Source of the DNA: Microstegium vimineum
Taxonomy: Eukaryota > Streptophyta > Magnoliopsida > Poales > Poaceae
Assembly (NCBI GenBank): GCA_022036555.1
Contig: CM039122.1
Coordinates: 51,605,072-51,669,071 of the forward strand
Length of the DNA stretch: 64,000 nucleotides
Reading direction: 5' to 3'
Within the stretch, counting starts at the first letter, position 1, and every line of letters starts with the position of its first letter. Positions 48,905 to 58,507 of this stretch are shown one piece after another. A model generated the notes under the pieces. It was not told where the DNA came from, searched no databases, and was given only the letters and a program-made list of their open reading frames with translations. The position numbers were made by a program, and so were the translations under genes.

Positions 48905-50850
48905 TTTGTTGCTCTACTCTCTTTGTCTGGAAGCTGGACTGGACATGCTAATGAGGGTCTTGTTGATGCTAGAACATCTTGTTGACACACACAGAGAGAC
49001 GAAGGCACATGTTCAACAAGCATCTGTATGATTCTACAAGGTGCACACAACTCCTACTATTATAACAGCCTACAACAATAAGAAGAACAAAGTGAAGTCA
49101 ATAATCCAGGAGATATGGAGGGTCCAGAAACCCCCAAAAATTGAATAAGAGCAATTCCATACCAATTGTGCTCCCCTAGAAGTTGTTTTATGGAAGCACC
49201 TTAAAACTTTTCCAGCACTTTATGGGGGCACTGTGTTAGTAGCTTACCAATGGCCTCTTCCCCAATATTTAATTTCTTCTGTTTCTATTCCCTTCTGCTC
49301 AATTTTCACATCATAACAATTCAATGTTTATGATTCTACTGCACACAGTTCAACAACATTCGAATTCGTAGATTTTAAGTCAATTCAAACATAGCACAGG
49401 ATTCCAATGCACTAAATAATCTACAGAATAATTGAATAAATGCTTTGTGGTCACTGGGCAAACTCCACTTGTTTTCATACAATTGGAAAGTCTACCGAGG
49501 GGAAGATAGGACAAAAAGACGGTGTATTGCAACTGATTGCAGATCTGGACCTAGGAGCAGCAAGCTCATGCTGGGAACATTAATCTACAATTTGTAGCCA
49601 TTAGCAGTTTGGCTGCTTTGGCATAAGCACGCCTTGGCCTCTGGCCCAGTCTCCGCCTCCGCCCCTTTCTTCTTCGCCGTCCTCTTGCTAGACACGGGTG
49701 CCAGGACGGCAGTGCCGTTGCGGACGCGGCGAGGACGGGTGCCGGAGCAGGAGGAGATGACGACAACGCGAGGGCCAGTGTCGGCGCGGAGACCGGAGGG
49801 GAGCACGTGGCGAGTGGAGCGATAACGGTTTCGGGTGCTCGGTTTCGCACAGCACAGCAGAAAGGGAAGAGAAGGATGCGCATACATGGTGGGTGCTCGT
49901 CGCCGGCGAAGGGCCAGACGAAGACCTGGCGAAGGGACCGACGCGGTTAGACCTAGGCACCTGGACCTGGCCTAGGCGGCGGTGACGGGCGACGGCGGTC
50001 GCCCAGTTGCGCACACGGGTGAGGGAGCGCGTGCACGCGGGGCGAACGGGAGAAAGAAGACTGTTGTAACGGACGCCGGGACTCAGGAGTCCGTCGGACG
50101 CCGCAAGGCCGCAACGCCGACGCGGACAGGAACAGTAGGGGTGCGGCTTCGTGTCTGGTGACGGGCTTCCTTGAATTGGGCCGTGAGGACCTGCTCCAAA
50201 AATATTTGTCTGGTGACGGACTGCCATGAGTTGGGCCGTGAGGACCTGCTCCCAAAACATTTGGCCCACCACCTGGAGATTAAGGTAAGATTGGAGTTTT
50301 GCACTGGCGTGTCAGAATAGAATAGGCATCAAAAGTTAACTTTCTGTGTTTGGCCCAACTAGATTGGATAGAGTTTGCACTACCTACCCACTTGCTAGTA
50401 TATAGAGGCAAGAAGCGGTTCATGATTTGAGAAATGGTAACCAGAGACGGGACGGATGTAGTATGGTGTATGAGTACAATTGTACCTCTATTTTTTTTTA
50501 GGAATACCAAGTATCTATACCTATAATATATTATACATCTAGAACACTTATTAAATATCAATCTCGATTCTTCGAAAAATCAGCAATCTCTTCAGCTCAA
50601 ATGCTCATCCGAACGAGAAAATTACATATAGTTCTATAGTTCTTCTAAGGCCCCGGATCCGGGAGCCAAAAATGAACCAAAGCACATAGCACATGATAAA
50701 AAATGATAGAAGGTAATAAATATATAATTGACTCGTTTTTTCCCTTCCAAACAATCATGATAGTTTCAATTGTGAAGCTCGAGTCTTGATCCTGTTTAAT
50801 AATCAATCAACTTTTAGAAGAAAAAATATCTATAAATTATCTAACATCTA
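48905..50850. other. 5' region of the minus-strand gene, with a G+C-rich open segment
   Basis: On the minus strand, 49887-49585 is open for 100 codons (MYAHPSLPFLLC...KRTAKKKGAEAETGPEAKA...) and very G+C-rich, like a grass first exon. It could be a first coding exon or 5' UTR of the nine-exon gene, but no donor gives the phase 0 join needed at 48913. The remainder to 50850 is spacer in which I see nothing definite. Confidence 0.35.
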
Positions 50851-50950
50851 CTCCCTTTGTTCCAATTTATAAGTCATTTTGGCATTTCTAAATACACAAC
50901 TTTTATTATGTATCTAGATATATTACATCTCAAAAAGTATGTCTAGAAAA
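50849..50950. mobile_element. MITE left end, Stowaway-like
   Basis: TACTCCCTTTGTTCCAATTT followed by ATAAGTCATTTTGGC and TTTTATTATGTATCTAGA is a very common grass MITE terminus. The matching right end is missing, so this is a half element. Confidence 0.6.
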
Positions 50951-51470
50951 ATAACCTCTGATTTAGGATAGAGGGTGATAATACCTTCTTTTTATGGGCT
51001 TAAAATATTTCTTCATCCACTCTGAATCAATTAAATAAAGATAACGAGAAGCAAGAAAACTAATATGCTTATTAACATCTTGGCGAATGGCGATCACATC
51101 CTTTGGACACTTGCATATGAATGTTAACAAATCATATTAATAGATAACACACCGGAGTATTTTATGATGACTTGGTCATTGTATTACATCATTGTTGAAT
51201 TGCATTGTTAACTATTTGCATCCTATGATTGAAATCTTAGAACCACCACCGAAGAGGGGGAGGAGTTTAGAGAAACCGTGAAAAAAGCATGGCAGGCTTA
51301 GAGGAACCTACAAAAAAGTGACATGATAGAGTGGTTCATAGATTGACATCCAACATAGTTGCAGTCCGAAATAACACAAACACATAATTCTTAGAAACTC
51401 AACAAACTTATACTTTGTTGCAGAGAGTAGGACTTTGTCTTGTAGCAAGAAAGAGATGATGGCTGAAATT

Positions 51471-52823
51471 GCTAAGGAGCATGAAATGTTCAAGGCACCT
51501 GAGTAAATCAAAACTAGACACTATATTTCAGGCATCAGGGTTGTAACATATTGGAAGAGGACATATTAGGTTAAAAAAAAAAGGATACAACATATATTTC
51601 AAGCCGTGGCAACCATAGGCACAGAAAAAAACTCATTTTTGTTCTAGAAGAGCCATACTTTGCCTAGTTGAGGACCAAAAAGGTATGCTGAAAATGGTGA
51701 TGGAATTTGATAAGGGTCTTCTTAAGTGGTAGGACCAGAGAGAGGAGATGTCTTTGAAAGATGGTTTTTGAAAGGAAGATGAGGTATGAGAACATGCTGC
51801 TCAGAGCCGAATTATCAGAAGAAGAAATCAAGGTGGTGTTCGGTAGCTACCCAGAAGGAGCCCTAGCCTAGATGGGTTGTCTTTCCTTTTGTCTTCCATA
51901 AGACTAACCACAATGCACAGTGTGTGCATCGATGTCCAAAACTAAATGCAGGAAGCCAAGAACTCAGCATCTGTCAAGGCAAGCTATCACGCAGGGCCCA
52001 CTTAAACCAAAAAACAACAACAATGATACATGGCTTTCCTCTCTCATGTGCATGCATACGGCCTGAGTTGTGTTAAAGTGCAACCTATGTGGTATGTTCA
52101 ATGGATTTTATAGAGAAGAGCTTGACTTATATTTTAGATTATTAAACTTTGCGTTACTCACTCTGACTCCAAAGGCAATAACGGAATAACCATTACAAAT
52201 TTTCATTAAGCAAACTGCATCATATATAAGGGGAAAAAGAGAGAACTGAAACTCTCCGAAACCATGCCAGACGGAAGACGTGCCGGGAGCTTAAAATGCA
52301 AAGGTACCAAACGATTTTCACCAGGTATTTACAATGCAATTTTACGCATAGACTATTGCATTGATAATTCTGCAAATACATAAAGGAACAGCTACCTAAA
52401 TTGCAACCAGATAGCTAAGACAAGCTCCCACAAACAGTACGGGGCCCCCTTCTGGTTAAATAGAAGAAAAAGAAATGTGCAAGCAACAAAATTTAACATG
52501 AAAAAAAAGGATACAAAGAATATTAAAAAGATTACAATCGGTGCTCTAGCCATTCTTAAGGAAATATTTCTTCTAAGCTCTATGGGTAACCAGAGCAAAC
52601 TCTTTCTTGAAAAAGGCACAACAATTAGATATAGAAGGTATAATTCCTTAGAAGATGTGTTCAATCCTTGAGACCCAAATACGCCAGCTCATCAATATGA
52701 TAATTTCCATGTAGAAAGGGACTTCCAACTGTTGTTTGAAACGTTACAGAGTGATAAAAAGTTCAGCCTCACTAAATCCCATCCGTCTTTTATCAGGCTA
52801 CCCATACAAGAGAGCTCAACAAA
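51471..52823. other. Intergenic, 1.35 kb
   Basis: A+T-rich spacer with no recognised gene. The segment closest to 52824 should contain the 3' UTR of the minus-strand PPR gene. Confidence 0.5.
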
Positions 52824-54302
52824 CTAATATGCCTTCCATTTTTTAAGTAGGTGATCATGGATCTCTCCTTTCTTAATCTTCTGCAGGCACTGCTTTAGCT
52901 TGGACAGTGTCGATGAACTCAACTTGATACCCCGATCAATCATGTCTTCTGCATATTTGCATGCCTCAGGTAGCCTGTCATCCTTCAGCTTTGATACAAG
53001 CATGTTCCCACACTCCTCTAAAGGTGGCAAACCATTCTCCACCATGCAGATCCAGACTTTGATCCCAGTCTCCCAATAGCGTGTATCCAAAAACATGCGA
53101 AGTGCAAGTGAACAATTTTCCTCGTTTGGCCAACATTCGTTTTTGACCATCTCACTAAATATTGCTGCTGCTTCTCGGTGCTTCCTTCCCTTCAGCAAAA
53201 GGTGGAGGACCACATTGTATGTGTTGGTATCAGGAAATACTCCATTGGAGATCATGTCGTCGAGATAATTCACTATCACCTCAACTTGCCCAAGACTGCC
53301 CTGCAGCATGATCATTGTGTTGTACATTTCAATATCTGGGAGGAGTCCTCGACGCCCAACAAAGTCATCCCAAAGCTCCATGGCACCGCGAAATTCTCGT
53401 GCCTTAAGGTGTGCAGCGAGAGCAGCACGGAAGAACTTCTCTCCTGGCGAACAGCCGTTCCTGCTTAGGACAAGCAGGTACTGCATTGCTTCCGGTAGCG
53501 CCGTGGAGGAGTCGCTTGAAACAAGCGTAGTGAGGAAGGAGTCATAGGCAGGCACGTTGTCAGGAACAAAGCCAATGGCGTGCACCATTTCGTCGAACAC
53601 CTCGCGCGCAACCCGCGGGTCGGCGGCAGCCTCGCAGCCCTCGAGGAGGATGGCGTAGGAGTCGGCATCCGGGCGCGCGCCGGCCTCGGCGCGGGCTACC
53701 GGGATCGCGGCGCGGGCGTCGTCGAGGCGGTTGGCACGACAGAGCGCGGAGAGGAGCGAGTTGAGCGCTGGCGTGTCGGGGGTGATGCCGTAGCGCGACA
53801 TGTCCATGAACGCCTTGAGCGGGGAACCGCCGGGGGTCGCCGCCAGGGAGGAGAATATGGAGGCGAAAGTGGCGAGCGAGAGCAGCCGCTGCGAGAGCAT
53901 GGATTTGACGGTGTCCCACATGGGCTCGAAGAGGCGATTTTTACCGAGGATGTCGACGAGGAGGTTCCACGAGTAGGGGGAGTGCTCGTGGCTGAGGTGC
54001 CGGTATCCCGCCCAGCGAAAGAAGGTGGTGGCGGCGCGCGGGTGCGCGTAGGAGTTGCGGAGCACCTCCTCGACCTCAGCGGTGGTTACGCGGATGTCTG
54101 CCTGGTCGAGGTCGGCTTCCAGTTTCGCGTCGTCGGCCCTTCTGCCCAGGAGATCGCAGAAGATGCGGATCTTGGGGGGCATGTCGGGGGCTTCCTTGCT
54201 CGTGGGGAACGCCGGCGCCGAAGGGTCGCGGGCGCGTTTCACCGCCGGCGATGTCACCATGGCTGCGCCGTCGGACGGCCGCTTCGCCCGGAGATCGGAC
54301 AT
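52824..54302 (-). CDS. P-class pentatricopeptide repeat (PPR) protein, 492 aa
   Basis: A single intact exon, as usual for plant PPR genes. From residue 110 on the protein is a chain of about 35-residue helical hairpins with PPR spacing: SPYSWNLLVDILGKNRL, TPALNSLLSALCRANRLDDA, DADSYAILLEGCEAA, DIEMYNTMIMLQGSLG, DTNTYNVVLHLLLKGRKHREA and PNEENCSLALRMFLDTRYW. No E, DYW or SMR tail is present, so it is P-class. Such proteins bind organellar RNA and control its processing, stability or translation; it resembles the At1g77360/At1g77405 group. The N-terminus is unusual: it begins MSDLRAKRPSDG, with KRARD at residues 22-26, giving a bipartite basic pattern rather than an obvious Arg/Ser-rich transit peptide. 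It is divergently transcribed from the GET3-like gene, with 216 bp between start codons. Confidence 0.92.
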   Translation of the reverse strand: MSDLRAKRPSDGAAMVTSPAVKRARDPSAPAFPTSKEAPDMPPKIRIFCDLLGRRADDAKLEADLDQADIRVTTAEVEEVLRNSYAHPRAATTFFRWAGYRHLSHEHSPYSWNLLVDILGKNRLFEPMWDTVKSMLSQRLLSLATFASIFSSLAATPGGSPLKAFMDMSRYGITPDTPALNSLLSALCRANRLDDARAAIPVARAEAGARPDADSYAILLEGCEAAADPRVAREVFDEMVHAIGFVPDNVPAYDSFLTTLVSSDSSTALPEAMQYLLVLSRNGCSPGEKFFRAALAAHLKAREFRGAMELWDDFVGRRGLLPDIEMYNTMIMLQGSLGQVEVIVNYLDDMISNGVFPDTNTYNVVLHLLLKGRKHREAAAIFSEMVKNECWPNEENCSLALRMFLDTRYWETGIKVWICMVENGLPPLEECGNMLVSKLKDDRLPEACKYAEDMIDRGIKLSSSTLSKLKQCLQKIKKGEIHDHLLKKWKAY

Positions 54303-54518
54303 CGCGGCGGGGAACTCGCGTGATGGGTAGGATTCGGGAGAGGGGAGAGGCTGCAGGTCAGGGGTGGGGGTTTTGTTGCTTTATGTACTGGAGGATGGAG
54401 ATCTGTGTGTCCTGATCCCTATCCTATAAACTAATAAGGAGTCGACTCGACTCGACTGTCCGAGCAGGAACTTCCGAAATCTCGACCAAATTGCGAGGCA
54501 AAGTCGTGTCGGCTGCGG
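54303..54518. promoter_or_regulatory. Divergent promoter between PPR and GET3-like genes
   Basis: Only 216 bp separate the two start codons on opposite strands, and this must hold both 5' UTRs and core promoters. No canonical TATA box is obvious on either strand, though TTTATGTACTGG (54380) and CCTATAAACTAAT (54423) are weak candidates. Confidence 0.6.
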
Positions 54519-57437
54519 ATGGCACCGTCCTTGCTCGTCTCGGTGAGGCATGCCCACACTGTGGCCCACCGCCACCGGAGAGGTTGCAGGCAACGTGTGG
54601 TCGTCGCCAGTTCCGGTGGCGCCGGTCCGCCACCGAAGCTGGTGACCTTCCTCGGCAAGGGCGGATCCGGCAAGACTACCGCAGCCTCAATCGCAGCTCA
54701 GGTGAAAAATTTGCCCTATGACTCTATCTCTTGATCAAATCTTAGTTTTGGTGTGAGCTCGCTGCTGCGTCGATGACTTGCTAAAAACTAGACTGCAAGT
54801 CTGCAATGTTGCTCTGGAGAACAGCAATGATATCTTTTGTAAAATTACAAGCCTTTGTCTTATTAGAGAGTGGTTCTGGTCTGTTTTAATGTATGAATCA
54901 TCCACAATGTTGGTCATGAACAAATTGTCTCTGTTTTGTTCTTTCTCATGTTGTAGTATTATGCAAGTGAAGGCTTCAAGACATGTCTGGCTGTTCAGTC
55001 CCAAGATCCTACAGTGGAGCAATTGATGGGCAATAAAATTGGAAATTCTCTGACCGAGTGTGCGGCCAATCTCTCGGCCATAAAGCTGGAGACTAGTAAG
55101 GTAAAATAATTTGTTGAAAGAATTCACTTATGTTTAGGATTTAAACTTGTGATATTCTGAAATATGTCTTAATATCGAAGAATGTTTTCTTGTTAAATCA
55201 TAGTTGCTGCTTGAACCCCTGGACCGGATGAAGAAGGTAGACGCGCAGGTCAATTTTACTCAAGGAATCCTTGAAGGGGTAGGTGATTTACTTTGCTGTA
55301 ACATGTCTTGTGAGGATAAAGCATTCATTTCGGTTGCTGCTTTGCTTGCGACAGATTGTAGGAGAGGAGCTTGGAGTTTTACCTGGAATGGATTCGATCT
55401 GTTCAGTCTTAGCTCTTCAGAAGCTTCTTAACTTCTTTTCAGCTGGAAGGAGTACTTCACAGCCAGAATTTGATGTGATCGTGTATGATTGCAACAATAC
55501 AGAGGAAATTCTGCGGCTGATAGGTGCTACTGACCGAGCAAGGTATATGTTCTCCTTGCTTGGCCATAACCTTGACTTCAATCAGGCTCCTGAATTCCTT
55601 AAAAAAAGGCTGGATTCTAAATTTAGTTTTATGCTCCACAAAAAACAGATCTTACTTGAGGTATGTGAGGGACCTAGCTGAGAAGACTGACATGGGAAGA
55701 CTTGCTTCTCCTTCATTACTGAAACTAATATATGATTCTGCAAAGCCATATGGCAAAACTAGTGAGGGGAGACTTAGTTCAGAGATATGGAATGAAATTG
55801 AACGACTACTTGAGGTAAATTTTCCTGGTTAATTTATCTAAACATAATGCATTTAATTTGTGATATTACTTAAAGAGCTAAATTATGTAGAAAGTCTCAG
55901 TATGGTTTGCCGATCCTTCAAAGCTTGCATGTTTCCTTATCATGGATCCTAGGAGACCAATCTCTGTATCATCTGCATTGCAATACTGGGGTTGTACCAC
56001 TCAAGCTGGCAGTCAAATATTTGGGGCATTTGGATATACTGAAGACCCTTCTGAAATGCACCAAGAAGTTGCTCAAAAGTTCTTGCCGTTGTCTTTGTCA
56101 TTTCTGCCATTTCTCCAAAATGATTCTTCTGCAGATTGGAGCAGAGCACTAAGCTCATTGAGCCAAAATGCAAAGGAACAGCTGAGGAATACGTCCACCT
56201 GGGTGTATCCTTCAGTCAGTTTTGATTCTGTTCAGAAATCTGTAACCCTTTTCATGCCAGGCTTTGATAAGTCTGAAATCAAGTTATATCAAGTAAGACG
56301 ATTGATCTCTCTCTCTATTGCATATGTTGTGTAACAATCAAAGTTCTAGTAGTTTTAATTATCCAAAAATAATGCTTTGTTGATGTAAAGTTTTAGTTTT
56401 CACTCGAGGCTTTTGTAAGAGCAAATGCAGAACCATAAAAACAACAGACAAGACAAGAAGATTTGTGATCTGAACTTCGTGAAAAATATTTAGATGAAAG
56501 CACACGACCAGCCACATTTTTATTGGTATAAAAGGCATCTCGTTTGTGTGGAAGTTGAACTACATTTGCTACATTCATATTGTCTTCATTTGGTTTCATT
56601 TGCAATGCTGCTGATCTTGCTTATATCAACAGCATTTTAGTGAGTACTGAGTACTATTCATTAAGTGGCGTAATGGGTCTTGCAGCCGGACCTTCTCAAG
56701 CCACTGATGGGTTTAAAAGGTCATGCCTTCCGGGAACTTGTGGCGGAAGTCACTTTGTCTCTTCTTAAGCCGGTTGTTGTTTGCACATGTCAGCAGTATG
56801 TTATTTGCTGAGTTGTCTTAGTTGTAGTGTGTTGTTTTCTGTGGTACCATTGTAAGCCCAGTATGCCCAGTATGGGTCTTCTTCTTTATCAATATAATCG
56901 GTAGCTCTTCTGTTCGGTTCTATATAAAAAATCCACTATTTGCCTGTCTTTACATACTATCGAAAAGTTCAATTGCAACTGGCATGTGCAAATTTGTATT
57001 CCACTTTGCATGAGCCAGTATGGTCTTAAACAGACTAACGCATCCTATCTGCAATTGCATGATAGTCGTCTGAACTAAACTAGCATACTATTCCAATATT
57101 CCAATATTTGGTTTTCGATATGTTCTGCAGAGGGCATGTTAAACAGGGCTAATAGTCATTTTTTACAAAAAAAAAAAGAAATAGAATATCTCTGCTTTTA
57201 TTGAAAGCAATTAAGGACAGGGCTAATAGTCATTGAGTTTAGTTGGTTATGATTATTCCTGTAGATGCTGAGTTATTGGTCTGTTGTTTTGTCTGAAAAA
57301 TGCAGTATAGAGGTGGCTCAGAACTGTTGATCGAAGCTGGAGATCAGAGACGCGTCATAAAATTGCCACCTACGATGCATGGGAAGGTCGGAGGTGCCAA
57401 ATTCGTCGACAGGAACCTCATTGTTAGCATCCGGTAG
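54519..57437 (+). CDS. GET3D: GET3-like plastid ATPase (GET3D, At1g26090 type), 429 aa
   Basis: Seven exons with GT-AG borders and fully consistent phases: 54519-54701, 54957-55100, 55204-55278, 55355-55542, 55649-55814, 55891-56292 and 57306-57437. They sum to 1290 bases. The first 40 residues are basic with few acidic residues and look like a plastid transit peptide. The P-loop is GKGGSGKT (residues 46-53), the deviant Walker A of the ArsA/GET3 family. QSQDPTVEQLMG follows where canonical GET3 has a DPAHS switch I. Further marks are DVIVYDCNNTEEILRLIG, YLRYVRDLAEKTDMGRL and ISVSSALQYWGC. The C-terminus (VTLFMPGFDKSEIKLYQ, SELLIEAGDQRRVIKLP, GGAKFVDRNLIVSI) fits the alpha-crystallin-like domain typical of GET3D. 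Members are found in photosynthetic organisms; their client is unsettled. Confidence 0.9.
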
Positions 57438-58003
57438 CAGAATCGCTGGCACCGGCTGGGATTGGAGCCCCCTATTTCAGATTGGCAGTTAACTGCCGAC
57501 TAATGAGCACTACGATCAGGATTGCATGTCTGTTTCTGTTTGTAGCCTGAATTTTGTTATTAGATTTTAGTTTCTTTTTGGGTAATAATATATTCAGGAT
57601 TCAAGGATGTGCTCAGCTTCAGCGAGTAATTTAAGAATCTTGTTGAAGTAGGTCACTGTTTGGTTGTACTGTGTCTTGATCCTGAACCACAGTCAGACTG
57701 GTCTTGTTTTAATCTATTATCAGATGCCTGACCCCTTGGATAATGAGATGGTTCCAGAATTAACTCGGTGGCGCGTGGGCTCTAGAGTCTACACACAGCT
57801 AGAAGCAGCAGCTCACCATGAGAAGCCGGTGCGGGCGTTCAGCGTTCTGGATCTTTCTTCCGCATTCCCGCCACCTCGCTGGCGCCTATAAAAACAAGGA
57901 CTCTGTAAATTTTACGGGACAAAGTAGGAGTAAAGCAACTTGTTAACGGATCAAAAAAAAAACTTGTTAACCGAGCTCGACACTTGTTAAGACGAAGACG
58001 AGG
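57438..58003. other. Spacer with 3' UTR of GET3-like gene and HSP promoter
   Basis: TTTTGGGTAATAATATATTCAG (57575-57596) may lie at the end of the GET3-like transcript. The right half is the promoter of the small HSP, listed separately. Confidence 0.5.
57845..57894 (+). promoter_or_regulatory. Heat-shock element and TATA box of small HSP gene
   Basis: TTCTGGATCTTTC (57845-57857) has the alternating TTC-nn-GAn-nn-TTC spacing of a heat-shock element with one mismatch (GAT for GAA), followed at once by another TTC. The TATA box CTATAAAAA is at 57886-57894, about 30 bp downstream of the element and 110 bp from the ATG. Confidence 0.65.
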
Positions 58004-58507
58004 ATGTCGCTGGCGCTGTCTCGCTTGCTGCTCGACAGGTTCTTCCCCGACGCCGGCGTAGGCGTCGGCGACGCGCGGCCGCCGATGGACTGGAAGGAGA
58101 CACGGGACGCGCACGTGTTCATGATGGACGTCCCGGGCCTGACCAAGGAGCAGGTGACCGTCGAGCTGGTGGACGGCCGCATCCTCCGCGTCCACGGCGG
58201 CAAGCAGAACGACGACGACGACGACGCCAATGAGGGCGGCGGCGCGGCGGCGGGCCACGAGGAAGCGAAGGAAGAGAAGGGGGACACCGAAGGCGCCGTG
58301 ACCGTGAGGTGGCACTGCAGGGAGAGGGCCGGCACGCGCGCGTTCGAGACGCAGTTCCGGCTGCCGGACGACGCGGCCGCGGACGAGGCGCGCGCGAACA
58401 TGGCGGACGGGGTGCTCACGGTGACCGTGCCCAAGCGGAAGGGTGGCGGCGGCAAGAAGCGGCACCACGGCGGCAGCAGGTCCGTGTGCTGCAGGTTCTG
58501 GCCATGA
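58004..58507 (+). CDS. Small heat-shock protein (HSP20), class V-like, 167 aa
   Basis: Intronless and intact. The start MSLALSRLLLDRFFPDAG and the end CCRFWP are like rice 18.8-kDa class V HSP. The alpha-crystallin domain covers residues 28-145: PMDWKETRDAHVFMMDVPGL, EQVTVELVDGRILRVHGG, VRWHCRER, FETQFRLPDDAAADEARANM and DGVLTVTVPKRK. An acidic, Gly/Ala-rich insert (DDDDDANEGGG) sits in the loop where the dimerising strand lies. No C-terminal I-x-I motif is present, so oligomer assembly may differ from class I HSPs. Role: ATP-independent holdase that traps unfolding proteins, probably in the cytosol or nucleus. Expected to be heat-inducible given the element upstream. Confidence 0.9.
   Translation: MSLALSRLLLDRFFPDAGVGVGDARPPMDWKETRDAHVFMMDVPGLTKEQVTVELVDGRILRVHGGKQNDDDDDANEGGGAAAGHEEAKEEKGDTEGAVTVRWHCRERAGTRAFETQFRLPDDAAADEARANMADGVLTVTVPKRKGGGGKKRHHGGSRSVCCRFWP

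Noticed and set aside
48862..49050. Minus-strand frame starting upstream of the nine-exon gene
   Set aside because: Out of frame with the supported start MEDHGK and without similarity; overlapping shadow.
53580..54330. Plus-strand open frame of 247 codons opposite the PPR gene
   Set aside because: Antisense of an intact PPR coding exon in G+C-rich codons; no domain of its own.
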